A DNA stretch of 64,000 nt. Origin: Camellia lanceoleosa (Eukaryota > Streptophyta > Magnoliopsida > Ericales > Theaceae). Each line of letters starts with the position of its first letter. Positions within the stretch are counted from its first letter, which is position 1. The DNA lies in the NCBI GenBank assembly GCA_025200525.1, contig CM045763.1, forward strand, positions 61,267,018 through 61,331,017. The letters run 5' to 3'. Shown piece after piece: positions 34,274-45,937 of the stretch. Position numbers and translations under genes: made by a program. A model generated the notes under the pieces. That model ran no database searches and was not told the origin of the DNA. It saw only the letters and a list, made by a program, of their open reading frames with translations.

Positions 34274-34649
34274 GCTATCCTATGAGAGTTAGGAACTAAT
34301 TATGTTAAATGTGTTTTGAGATTATAAGTGATAGATCCCATGTTGTATTTAAGACATGATTTTGTAACTTGTATATATATAACATTTGTAACCTATCCTT
34401 ATACTCCGTTAACTCATGTAGGCCTTGTGTTAATACCTTGTCAAGATCTGTCAAAAAGGTAGCTTTGCTATCTAGGGTGGTTGGATTTTGAAAGGAGGCT
34501 ATTTTGACTCCTCCGACCTTCCTGGGATCTTGCTTGGTTATTAGCCAAATGACTCATTAGTGATGTTTCCTACTCTTGTAATCTTCGATAAACCCTGTAG
34601 TTAATGGTTAATATATTATCTGATGTTCCCGATTTTTTGAGGTGTCACA

Positions 34650-35186
34650 AGAATTGTGCCTAATCATCAATTGTTTGTTCCTGATCCTTAAATGGAACAT
34701 GAGACAAGTCTAAATAAGTACCATTTTGAGCTATTGGATACTTATGATTATTATCCTTTCTAGATATTACTGGCTTAGGTGTAGGATTGGAGGTACTTCC
34801 AGTGTTAGTATCATTTTTACCTTCATTTGTTTAAATAAAGTCAAAATTTTCTCCATCTCCCCATGTGCTAAATAATTCGAGATCAATTGGCTCTTCTGCC
34901 TTTTTTTTCCTTTATTTATTTCTGGTGAAATATCTTGATCTAATGTTTTTTCAGATGAAGATGATTGGCTATCATCATCATTAGTTGACATATTAATATC
35001 ATAATTAAAGTGTTTATAAAATGGTTTCATGTTCTAGATAAGTTTCTCTTATCTGGTCTAGTAGTCTATTTCTTTCATCAATACCTAAATCTGGGTCTTT
35101 ATATAATTTTCTCTAATAATCTAATATTTCAACAATATTTTCATATTCAGTCCTATTATAGGTATTGGTAAAACTGTTCAAAAATC
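34650..35186 (-). pseudogene. Endogenous pararetrovirus, continuation (capsid-proximal region)
   Basis: Minus-strand frames with a Ser/Asp/Glu-rich stretch and a Lys-rich region of the kind found upstream of the capsid core. It abuts the right edge of the long solo LTR, at whose left edge (20589) the same viral strand continues. Hence this and 18490-20589 are one insertion. Stops and frame changes are present. Confidence 0.6.
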
Positions 35187-35749
35187 CGTTCTGTCACGAC
35201 CCGTTCCCCGTACCCAAGGGTTAAGGATCGTGATGGCCAGTAACTGAGGTTACCTCCGACCAATTCTTAAACAAATCAATAAACGCGAGCGGAAGTAATA
35301 TTTAAATAAGAGTACCAAAATAATCATCGGAACTTCTATTTTTATTACAAAATTATATTGACCATAAATGTTGTTATTTACATAGAGAAATATCATAAAA
35401 ATGTTGTGTGTGCCTATTCTGCAGCCCCGCATCTAAGACTTTCCAAAAGCTATTTCCTGAAAATTAGTAAACAACTATAAGCACATGGCAGAGAGAAATA
35501 TTATACCAAGAGTATAAGGGACACGAAATAATTATGGATAGTTAGTTAGGCCAAAACATTTAAGATAACTTAGTCGGAACAAATAATCTTTTAAGTAGCA
35601 AAACTGAGATTATGTAAATAAATAACTATAACCACGGTAATTTAGTAATCAAATTAGTTAAGTGCTAGAAACTGAAATACAGAAATTATGTAAGTAAATG
35701 ACCATAACCACTCTGCATGTAATGTAATGTAAGGTCGAGCAAATGTATG

Positions 35750-35937
35750 GATTCAAGAGGTGGCTCGTACGGATTCTAGAGGTGACTCCCACAATAGTGT
35801 AACACTTAACTCCGCACAGCACTTTGGTCCGCACATAACAGAGATACAGATTCAAGAGGTGGCTCGTACGGATTCTAGAGGTGGCTCCCACAATAGTGTA
35901 GCACTTAGCTCCGCATAGCACTTTGGTCCGCACAAAA
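35750..35937. repeat. Tandem duplication, 99-bp unit, two copies
   Basis: Both units start GATTCAAGAGGTGGCTCGTA and contain CACTTTGGTCCGCAC. Starts at 35750 and 35849. Confidence 0.85.
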
Positions 35938-36401
35938 CAGAGGTCAATGAATCAGAGGGCCACAAAGTAACCAAACAAAGGTCAATGATTATTTAAGTCT
36001 CCCAAGGCGTGGGGCTCCCGTGGTGGTACTTACAAAACATAACTGTATATAAGGTCATAGTCAAATATTCTTTAAAATATAAACAAACATATCCATGAGT
36101 TTCCTTTTAAGCAAATAAGGTTCAAAAATAAAACCACGTAACTAAAATCTTTATAAAACATAACTTTTATTAAAAACATAACTTATATAAAATAAGTATG
36201 GTAAGTTAAAACATACGTAAAATATATTTTGGTGACTCAAGGTATAATATAAGTCACCTTATCTTTAATACCTTACTCTTTTTTTCTACCATCAAAGACT
36301 CTTTTAACTTGCACCATTCTTTCTTTTCTTTCCTCTCTTTCTTTCTTTCTTTTCCTTTCTTCTTTCTTTTCTTTCTGTTTCTTTTCTTCTTTCAGCCGAA
36401 T

Positions 36402-36872
36402 GGATTCCTATTCGAAGAGTGCATAACCGCATGGATAAGCTCACACTAACCCGTCAATTTGGGATCCAATTCGAGATTTTCCTTGGGAGGTATCGGGAAG
36501 GAATTGGAATATAAGAATATCGATTCATACAGAAGAAAAGGTTCTCTATTGATTCAAACACTGTACCTATGGGATAGGGATAGAGGAAGAAGAAAAAATC
36601 GAAGATTTCACATAATACTTTTGATCAAAAAATCAATCTGATTTATTTCGTACCCCTCGCTCAATGAGAAAATGAGTCAAAATCTACAGGATCAAACCTA
36701 TGGGACTTAAGGAATGATATAAAAAAAGAGAGGGAAAAATATTAAAAAATATTAAATAAAAAAAATAAGTAAATAAAAATGAAGTAGAAGAGCCTAGATT
36801 CCAAATGAACAAATTCAAACTTGAAAAGGATCTTTCTGATTCTCGAAGAATGAGGGGCAAAGGGATTGATCA
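36402..36872. other. Plastid-derived insert (NUPT)
   Basis: The composition and wording change abruptly to sequence I recognise as chloroplast DNA, for example GGATCCAATTCGAGATTTTC, TATCGATTCATACAGAAGAA, CTATTGATTCAAACACTGTA and TCAAACCTATGGGACTTAAG. I believe it is a non-coding plastid spacer, possibly of the inverted repeat, but the exact locus is not certain. It lies inside the purine-rich leader of the solo LTR; LTR sequence resumes at about 36873. A homopolymer-rich patch near 36725-36785 may be post-insertion expansion. Confidence 0.7.
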
Positions 36873-37277
36873 GTCTCCAGTCAACACGTGCCCTTTCCCA
36901 AATCAATCCGCAGATGCAATTATAATTATATAGATTCGTTCTTATCCTTAATAGATATTTAAGATAATTACCATTTGACTCAACATTTTAATATAATTAT
37001 ATAAATTAATTAATTCTTAATTAAATTACACTTTATCTTATACTAACAAAAAATTAATTATTTATTTTGCTATCACATCCATTATTATTATTTTTTTTTA
37101 TTATTATTATCTATATTATTATTATTTATATTTTGATCCCTAAACTTTTAATAATTATATTATTTTGCAAAATTACACATAATAATATATAATAAATTAT
37201 ATATTTTCTTAACTGAGATTAAATAATATTAGTATAAATTTTACAAAATAATTAAAAATCTAGATTGTCACACGTTC

Positions 37278-37790
37278 AAACCGGTAATCCGGACCGAACC
37301 AGACTGAATTGTACGATTTGGTTCAGTTTAAAAAATAGGAGAACAATAAAAAACGGTTCGGTTAATGAATTTTATAAAAAAATCATAGTTCGAACCGAAC
37401 CGAACCGAACCAAATTTTAAAAGATATATATATATATATAATATCAAGTTTTATTTTTATTAATTGATTTTTTTGTAATTTTAATGATATTAGAATGATA
37501 TAGATATGTAATGTTGAGTAATGCCTTAATATTATTAGTTTTTAACATGAATTAAATGTAATTAGTTTGAATAATTATTTTGCTAATATTAACAATTTAT
37601 TCTTGTAAATAGAAATTTTTTAAACCGTGAACCAAACCGAAACCAAAACGTTATTTCGATTTGGTTCTGGTCTAGTTTTACAAGCGTAATGGTCTGGTCT
37701 AATTCTCAAAATCACAAAACCGTTAAGATCAGTTTGGTTCTTGGATTTTCTCAAAACCGAACCAATCCGGACCGTATACACCCCTAAATA
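37278..37790. mobile_element. GAACC-rich inverted-repeat element (hAT-like MITE candidate)
   Basis: The left side has 'taatccggaccgaacc', the right side 'aaccaatccggaccgtatac', with GAACC/GGTTC motifs repeated in both orientations, including a run of GAACC units at about 37391-37415. The ends are inverted relative to each other. Limits are approximate and its left edge may lie beyond the nested solo LTR. Confidence 0.4.
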
Positions 37791-38225
37791 TTGGTTTGAA
37801 GTACCATAATATCTTTTGTACCATAAAATAGCCTAAGAATGTAATTATCTCCTAGACTATTCATTCCATTATTGTTTATGAAAGATATAATTTCTAATTT
37901 TGTCATCAAATAGTTTATTTGTGTTTTTTGCTTCTTTATTTAAGTCAATATTTATTATAGAATCCAAATTGTCTATTTTAAATTCTATGGACTCAACTTT
38001 AGTTTCTAAATAATTTTGATTTATTTTTTGATTTTTATCTAATTTAGAAAACCAAGAACACAATAATATTCGTAATATTATTTAAACTAGAACACACACT
38101 ATTTATATTTGCAAACTCTTTGGTAATATGCAAACTATGATCATATTTATTATTAACATTATTTTTTGTATTTCCAAAGCATATTATTTCTTCAGGGTTA
38201 ATTGTTATTATAGATTGTTATTAAA
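37791..38225 (-). pseudogene. Endogenous pararetrovirus, further upstream piece
   Basis: A minus-strand ORF (38063-37869) is Asn/Lys/Asp-rich with a heptad-like pattern, as expected between the movement protein and capsid core of caulimovirids. Its position and strand fit the continuation of 34650-35186 beyond the two nested insertions. Weak on its own. Confidence 0.4.
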
Positions 38226-39392
38226 ACCTAAGACCCTCCTAGTGTATTTATCCGGTGCCTAAAACCTTTCTTTATGATCTTAAAGACTTAGTTATGGCCA
38301 ATAGTCAAAAGATCTTAATGAGTATATAGGCTTTGACATACACTAAGCATATAGGTTTTACAACAATTATAAATGAAACAAATAATTATGAAGATATAAA
38401 ATACAAATGATACATAATTGAATTCTAAACTTGACTAAAATATATTTTTTTATTTATAGCATAAAACACACCATACACACTTATATAATTCAAAAATTTA
38501 GACGTAGAGAGATACTTACATAGCTTTATCTTACTTTCAAAAGCTCTTCACTAAGCTCTGATACAATGTGGCCTCATGAAGACGCGTAGCTCTTGATCGG
38601 ACAGATCAATTTCCTCTGGCGGTTCATCTCCAACTTGGCTTGGAAAATCCATTCACTTCATCAATCAAGACAACATAGGATGAAGAAGAAAACAACGTTT
38701 TCATTCGTCGGAGCTCTTGCAATTGGGTTATTGTGATTACAGGTCAAAAAATCCATCTCGGACCAAGCATGGAACCCTCTAGGTGAACTACTCTTTTCTC
38801 AGTAGGTGTTATCAGCATATCTCAATGGATCTGATGGTTCTAGGAAAATAATTAAATTGATTAAGGTATTCATTTCATTGGTCGGTACAACATAACACAT
38901 TTTAGTGCACCGGTAATGCTCTGTTCATTCATCTTCCTCGTTCACTACCACGCTTACATGACCTACCCCGCCCTTCCAGAAACTTCTCATCGGACCAACT
39001 GATGAAATTTCAACTCTCAGTGGCAGTAAATTTGAGAAGATTTCTTGGGATGCGACAAATCAAAAGCCATTCAAGTTCTGAGAGGGTAAAGATGTAAACT
39101 TTGGAGGAAGATACTCTGTTCATTCACCAACCCATGTGTCAGTTTCGGGGGAGATCAAAGGAAGTTTGTCTAGAAATATAAATTACTCTTACAAAATGGT
39201 ATGCTATTCATCCATTTTAATTTCTTTTATTTCTCAATGTCAAAACAGTTTTAAATTTCCAATGCTTGTGACTTGAAATTTGAAAAAACTGTCTAAAACC
39301 CAAAATCTCATTTCCTACGCTTTTGCATACTACCACACTAGAAAACTAACAAACTAGCATACCTGGCAGTAACAAGCAAGAAGAGAGACTTT
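38226..39392. other. Spacer 3' of BASS1, nothing firmly recognised
   Basis: Contains TTGTATCAGAGC on the minus strand (near 38557-38568), one base away from a Met-tRNA primer site, which hints at another retroelement edge. The plus strand near 39000-39180 has coding-like composition but stops in every frame. Confidence 0.35.
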
Positions 39393-42300
39393 TCATTCCT
39401 TGAAATCATCCTTGTCGTCAACGGGAATTGGGTTGTTCCTCCAAAAGACAGCAAGAGCGCTCCCACCAAGCTGCAATCACGAAGAGCACTCGTCCAATAA
39501 TTATCAAAAACTAAAATATTGAATTATTAGAAAGCGGAAAGAAAAACAAAAGAGTTATGAGAAAAAAAGAGTCGCACTGCCATGCAAACAACGCTCACAG
39601 CAGAAGGGACTGCTACTAGAGGATTGGTGAAATGTTTTTGAGCAAGTAAAAATCCAAGTGCAGAGCTCTGCAGAAACAGATCAAGAGTAAATCGAGTTAA
39701 ACTGAGTAATTGACATCACTGATTGATGTAAAGTTTTCGAGATGAAGCATTTATATTACTCTGAATTTATCAAAAACATTGGACTTTAAAGTTTTCAAAA
39801 CAGAATTCGGGATTTTAGCCACAAAAGTGTGTTCAAATAAGCAAGTTCCTTCTTATTTTCTTGTTACCCCCTTATGTTGTTCAAATAAGCAAGCATCTAG
39901 CAGTGTCATCAGATGACATTTTTTAAGTCTAAGCCCTATTATTCCTTTCCATATTTTGAATCTCACAAGACATCAAGATAAAGAGAAATCATATTAACTA
40001 CAGCTAAATGCCTATTAAACTATCAAATGTAAAATAAGCCTATGTACATACGAGTCTACAACAGAGGTATTGAAGTGGACATGATCATCAAATTTTAATG
40101 AACAAAGCAAAACATGTCTGATGCGGGATAACATAATTACCTGCATCCCACATTCTATTGAAATTGTACGAGAAGTTGATTCACCAAATGATATTTTTGA
40201 AATCCAATAACCAATAGCAAATGCTGCACCGTGTAGGAGGGCCACTGGCAATAATAATTGTGCACCCTGAGCTTTCAAGACATCTGAAACTTGTCCAATC
40301 TTCACAAACAATCACCAAATTAAGTTCCACGAAAAGTAACCTTTACCAAGAAATTAGTACAATTGTATAAACTATCCATTGCTACACTGAATATTCTTCC
40401 AAACTTACTGGGCTTGCACAAAGTAGGGTGGTAAGAATAACTCCAACTAAAGGCGTTAACGTGACTATCTTTGAAGTGAATTGGGGGAAGAATTCATTTA
40501 ACATCACTGCAAATAAAGCAAACATAGGAACACTTATGTTGAACATCACCTTTTGTAAAGCTATGATATCCCCAAATTGCTGCAAAAAAATAATGGGTAA
40601 ATTACAAATACACCCCCTGAGATTTAATTAAAATACGAATCGGCCCTTGTGGTATTGTAAATTATATTCCTCCTTCTGAGATTTTTAATTTCATAACAAA
40701 TCGCCTCTTTTACTAATAAGTCATCAAGTTAATTAAAAGTTTTTAATGATGTTAGAAATATGTTTCAATTAATAATTTAGGTAATTGTATTATTGTATAG
40801 GAGAACAATTATGAATTTCATTTTTTTAGGTAATTATGTTAAATGAAAAATTCTAATAAGGGGGTATTTGTACTTTTACAAACCATAGTAGGCAATCTAT
40901 ACTTTAAGCAAGCCTCAGGAGTGTATTTGTAATTTATCCATAAATAAACTAAAAACAGGAATTAAAATGAAACACGTCTAATTACCTCCAAAAATTGTTG
41001 GCACTAAAACAACCTGAAAAGTACTGATGGCTAGACCCTGAAAGATAATAAATGTTAAATATATATATTTAATAAGCCGGAATGTCTAATATCAAAGCAA
41101 AAATTGTCTCTTCACCACCCCAAGTAGGTGGTAAATGCAACCCAAAAAGGATATGAAGATTATTGTTTGTTTATCTCACCCACCCCACTAAAATGACAAA
41201 AACCAGGAGAAAAAAAAGAAGAGTCGTACACCTATTTCACAGCTAACCTAAATATCTGAATCTATCAGATATCTATGGCTATGCCCACTTAAAAGGCTGG
41301 TTTTTAGACAACAATACATGTGTGGGCTCTCCCTCAACATATTGAATAAAATCTCATAGAGGGTCTTAGCCAAAACAAGTTTAGTTCCTAACAGTTGAAC
41401 AGGTTTGTCATTTAGTCAGCTATCCATGAAGCTCATAGGCACGTTTCTTCAAGGTTCTAACTATCATGCCACACAATCACATTGAAGAGTTTATCGAGCG
41501 TGACAGTACTTACTACTGCATCAACTGGAACAAGCTGACCTGCAAGAAGCTTAGTGAGGAGTGGTGTCATAACAATAGCCCCAATGGTTGAACACCTACA
41601 AAAGTTCCACAATACATTCAGTTACTACATCAGTATAAAATTAAAACAAGCATAATTAAATTGTTTCTTAAGACATGATTAATTCAGAAGGAGCAAAATT
41701 ATTATTATTTTCTAAACAAAACAAAAGTACATCTCCACTCTCCTGAAAATAATTGTATGATACTTTCATTAGGGCTAGACAAACTAAACGAAATTTTTGG
41801 TGACCTTTCAGATGTAAATGGGCACAAGACAAACTGACAGAACCAGTTCTATACTTCCTCTCAACAAAAGTTATCCAATGCAGTGAAGTAGATTGAGCTT
41901 ACGTTGTCATAAGTACTGAGAGCGCTACATTTCCCTTTGAAATATATGTAGCAACATTTGATGCCTGGCCTCCAGGGCAGCAAGAAACCAAAATAAGACC
42001 AGTTGCAAGGGGTGCGGAGAGCTTCAAAGTCTGCAAATCATACAGTTTAGTGTTGGCAATTCTATTTTGAAGACATTGTGAAATCTGAACCAGTAACAGT
42101 TCATTTTCCGAATCTTGCATTCCACATTACCATACATATATATTAACAAGTCAATAATGTTGGGTGCCATAAAAATAAAATAAAATAAAACATTGCTGCT
42201 TATAGAGGGTTTACTGAGGTACAACGCATTACAACACCCAAGCACATGAGCAATGGTATTTTATTTTTTGTTTTTGTTTTTGTTTTTTGCAAGTTCAAGG

Positions 42301-43236
42301 CCTCAACTCAAACCATAGTTTCCTTGAATGTTGAGCCATCTGAGAGGAAGCTTTTCCACTCTATTTAGTCATTTGGATCACAAAAGGGGAAACCACTTAA
42401 AGAATTACAAATCAGTTCATGCCAAAGCAACCAAGTGAAAAGAAATTCAACAAGGAACAAGTATTACCCTAGTCAACTGTGCTTGGATTTTTTCAATAAC
42501 AATCAACAACCATAAAACTAGTGACCACTCGCAATTGTCTAAATCCCTATGGAATCTCTAGAATTCTAAAACATTTTTACCAATGTCTCAACATTAAACA
42601 TTAAATATACACGTGATTGATACCGGCAGAAGCAATCATGTGCTATTTTGGTCTCAGAAATTTCAACCTCGAAAGGTTAGAATTCTAATATATGCAGACT
42701 CACAAAACAGTATGCTAAACTAGTAGATGAAGACATACCAATGCGATAAAGAACCCTAACATGGGCTTTATCAAGTATTGAGCAAGAAATCCTACACCCA
42801 CCTGCACCAATTGGAAAAGAAAAAAGAAAAAACAATCTTAAATAGGTTTAAAAAGGCCATCATCATAAAATTAGCCATGTTACAGCTTATATATGAACAA
42901 GTTGCTTCTTACAGTCCATGGGTTTCGTAGGCATCGTCTGAAATCCTCAAAAGTCAATGTCAATCCCATTGAAAGCATAAGAAAACCCAAGCCAACAGTG
43001 AAAAGGTCTGTTTGTAACCAAGCCACCTGCAAGAAAGGTCCGAGTTCAAGTGGTTAAGGCAGCCAGGGATTTGCCATTCTTCAAATACCAAAACAAGAAT
43101 AATAAAGTTACCGCGGCAGGTTTATAGATGCCAATGATTGTACCCAATATGACCTGTAAAGTAAGATTTCAAATGTGAAACTTTTCCTTAAGGAAGTATT
43201 GTCCAAATGAAAACTGAAGTATGCATTCAAACATAA

Positions 43237-43287
<51 letters not shown>

Positions 43288-45937
43288 GTCAACGTTTTAA
43301 TTTATCCTAAATAAATGCAAAACATACCCAAACAGGAAAAAGAGTTGTAAGCATTTCAATTATTCTTTCATATTGGCTCATCCCACCAGGAGCTCTACCA
43401 GGAACATCTCCAGATGAATTTGTTGCTGCCTTGCACACAACTTGATAATTCCTAATCACAGAAGTCAAAAGTTTATTGTGATCAAAGATGGACGTTCATG
43501 CAAATACAAGGGGAAAAACAAACCAACACTCGACTTAAAATGAAGGCCGTATGCCCAAAAGAAGCACTACTAAATACAATGCATTGGAGAAGAAATACGA
43601 AAAGATTGCATATGGATAGACACAGACAAGACAACATATCCCCCTCACCCCACCCAAATCACAACTATGTAAAAATGAATATAAAATATCACAAAAGATA
43701 TAAACAACCGATGACATCAAGGACCAAAGAAGTCCACACCTGCACACAGCAAAACTCAAGGACCTAATTTGGCAGAGTGACGTATGAGGCTTCCTTGGGT
43801 GCAACATACAACTGATGTGGCACATACATGAAGCTTATTATCCCATTTTTCACTGGTAAGATACTTTTAAATATGTGCTGATAGGACTGTAGGAACAAGG
43901 AATCCTGTTCCTCTAGTTTTATTCAACTTCAAGAATTACATACACGAAGCCAGAACATGCCCTGTTTCCATCTAAGTATGCTCTCAAGCTATTACAAATT
44001 TATGATCCCTAATCAGTCAACAACCTTCTAACAAAGTTTTTTTTATACATAACAATGTCAAGACACCGTAAATTCGGCAAGGCATGTATGTTCAATTAAG
44101 TAGCAATTTGCCATTCCTATACTTATTCATGTTTGTGTAAGCTTCCTCTAGACAAATGCATGTTGGCAAAGCATACCTTGAAGGCTGAAGCATTGAGGTA
44201 GGGCCAGACAGAGCAACAATTGGACGCCGTGGATTACTATGGATTGCCAAACAACTTTTCCCATTCTCAACACCAAATGCACATTTTAGATCTAAAAATT
44301 CACATCCCAAACATCAGAATTAGAGAGGGAAAAAAATTAGTGTTAAGAAAATGCCTCAATTACAGCCAAACAGTGCTAAGAATGCATAAATTGAACAAAA
44401 GAACACAAAATAACAAGAAGCCATGCTTCAAAACACATCTATACTAATATTTTAAGGGGGAATTTGGGTAGAATTGTCCTAAAATAGTTTATCTGATTAC
44501 AGTATGAACGACTGAATTTTACACCTAACTAAAGGGTGTAAAAATCAGTCGGTGTATTTGTTTGAAGAACTCAGAATTCAACAATCTGTTTTCTCTTTTT
44601 TCACTTTTTCTCAAGGTTTAGGGTGTATGCCATTTCTATATGGTTTCAAACTATAATTTTGTTGAGAAATTTTAAATATTTTTTTCAATTATATCACAAT
44701 AATTTTAAATTAACAAAAAATAAAAAAAAGCTTCTAAGGCCTTGTTTGGCAACCAAACTTTTTAGCTAAAAAGCCAAAAAGTTACTAAATTAGCCAAAAA
44801 GCCAACAATCCATACCAAAAAATCAAAGATTCTTTTTTCTCTCTACTTTTTGCACATCTTTTGGAAAAAATCAAAAAGTCATCTTAAACATACTAGTTTT
44901 TTTTAGCTCATATTTTAGCCAAATAGCCAAAAAATTACTAAATTAGCCTGTTTCCAAACGAGGCCTAAGTAATTCTTTGATATAGTTGCACACACATTGC
45001 ATGTACACAACCGCTAGTATAAACAATACCTACAAGGCACCAAGAGTGACATCCCAAACATCAAAAGGAAAGAGGGGAGAGAATTAGTGTTAAAAAAAGG
45101 TCTTAATTACAATCAAACAACGCTAAGAATGCATTGATCATACATAAGAACGCAAAAATAACAAGAAGCTCATGTGTCAAAACAAGCAATTAAAAATATC
45201 GATAAGGCAACATGAGTAACACAATTCAAAGTCAACACATTCAGATCTAAAAACTCACATCCCAAACATCAAGATGAGAGAGGGAGGAGAAGTAGTGTTG
45301 AAAAATGTCTCAACTACAATAAATGGTGCTAAGAATGCATCAATTGAACATAAGAATGCAAAAATAACAACCCCTGCATCAAAACAAGCAATTAAACAAT
45401 ACCCACAAGGCAATAAGAGTGACACAATTTCAAAAAATTCAAATGATAAGATGGGAGAGAATCAGTGTTTAAAAAAAAATGTCTCAATTACAATCAAACA
45501 GTGCTAAGAATGGATCAATTGAACATAAGAAGGCAAAATAACACGAACCCATGTATCAAAACAAGCAAATAAACAATACCCACAAGGCAACAAGAGTGAA
45601 ACAATTCAAAATCTACACATTCAAATCTAGAAATTCACATCCCAAACATCAGGATGAGAGAGGGGACATAATTATTGTTAAAAAATGTCTCACTTACAAT
45701 CAAACAGTACTAAGAACGCATCAATCTCACACAAAAAACGCAAACATAACAAGAACCCATGACTCAAAACAAGCAATTAAACAATACCCACAAGTCACCG
45801 AGTGACACAAATAAAAAATCAACCGTACACAAATGGGTTTGAAGCTTCCTTGCAGGTACGCAAGTAGTTGGCCTGTAAAGAGTCTCGTGAGGCTGCAATC
45901 TGCAATCTTTGGCAACAAACCTAGACATAGACGCCAT
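39393..45937 (-). CDS. BASS1: Plastid sodium/metabolite cotransporter BASS1 (13 exons)
   Basis: Complete gene on the minus strand. Exons: 45829-45937, 44177-44291, 43328-43451, 43112-43153, 42913-43026, 42739-42801, 41903-42030, 41514-41595, 40986-41037, 40409-40506, 40141-40299, 39578-39667, 39393-39470; all introns GT-AG, lengths sum to 1254 nt (417 aa plus stop) with every junction in phase. The first about 80 residues are Ser/Arg/Thr-rich, as in a chloroplast transit peptide. The membrane core matches the bile acid:sodium symporter family: [92 protein letters not shown]. The C-terminus is [12 protein letters not shown]. It most resembles Arabidopsis At1g78560; the transported metabolite is not settled by sequence. 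No stops, so likely functional. Introns 1, 3 and 9 hold repeats. Confidence 0.93.
40594..40940. mobile_element. MITE in BASS1 intron 9
   Basis: The left end TGGGTAAATTACAAATACAC and the inverted right end TGGATAAATTACAAATACAC match at 19 of 20 positions. Flanked by TAA on both sides (40591-40593, 40941-40943). 347 bp, no coding capacity; PIF/Harbinger-like by the 3-bp duplication. Confidence 0.8.
43241..43282. repeat. GA microsatellite in BASS1 intron 3
   Basis: About 20 uninterrupted GA dinucleotides between exons 3 and 4. Confidence 0.92.
44738..44965. mobile_element. Tourist-like MITE in BASS1 intron 1
   Basis: Ends GGCCTTGTTTGGCAAC and, inverted, GGCCTCGTTTGGAAAC; TAA on both sides (44735-44737, 44966-44968). 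228 bp, AT-rich interior. Fits PIF/Harbinger (Tourist) MITEs. It separates one intron-repeat copy from the rest of the array. Confidence 0.82.
45040..45800. repeat. Intron 1 tandem array, about 180-210-bp unit, four copies
   Basis: Units share 'cacatcccaaacatca', 'gagagagggga', 'tctcaattacaatcaaacag', 'gctaagaatgcatcaattga' and 'acaagcaattaaacaatacc'. The last landmark starts at 45183, 45385, 45562 and 45772. A further unit, at 44290-44447, overlaps the true exon 2 acceptor, so the array is built from the intron's own 3' end. Confidence 0.82.

Larger units (their letters stand above)
20590..34649 (+). mobile_element. Long solo LTR (about 3.3 kb), interrupted by the copia element
   Basis: The left edge TGTGAGACC (20590) and the right edge GGTGTCACA (34649) have inverted ends TGTGA/TCACA and TG...CA. 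Flanks AGGAT (20585-20589) and AGAAT (34650-34654) are a 4/5 match to a 5-bp target duplication. Viral sequence lies on both sides. Its own DNA is 20590-23503 plus 34279-34649; the rest is the nested copia element. A promoter is suggested by CTATATATATAACC near 21760 followed by a purine-rich leader (about 21830-21890). No coding region; probably Ty3/gypsy, which is inference from LTR length and layout. Confidence 0.75.
35192..37272 (-). mobile_element. Solo LTR of the TGTCACGACCC family (2.1 kb)
   Basis: Begins TGTCACGACCCG at 35192 and ends ATTGTCACA at 37272, flanked by identical 5-bp repeats CGTTC (35187-35191, 37273-37277). No internal coding domain. The orientation is judged from a purine-rich leader on the minus strand (36290-36400), matching the copy at 54089. 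It contains a 99-bp tandem duplication (35750-35937) and a plastid DNA insert (36402-36872). Confidence 0.82.

Noticed and set aside
38557..38568. Possible Met-tRNA primer site on the minus strand
   Set aside because: One mismatch (TTG for TGG) and no LTR edge or viral ORF in a fitting position next to it.
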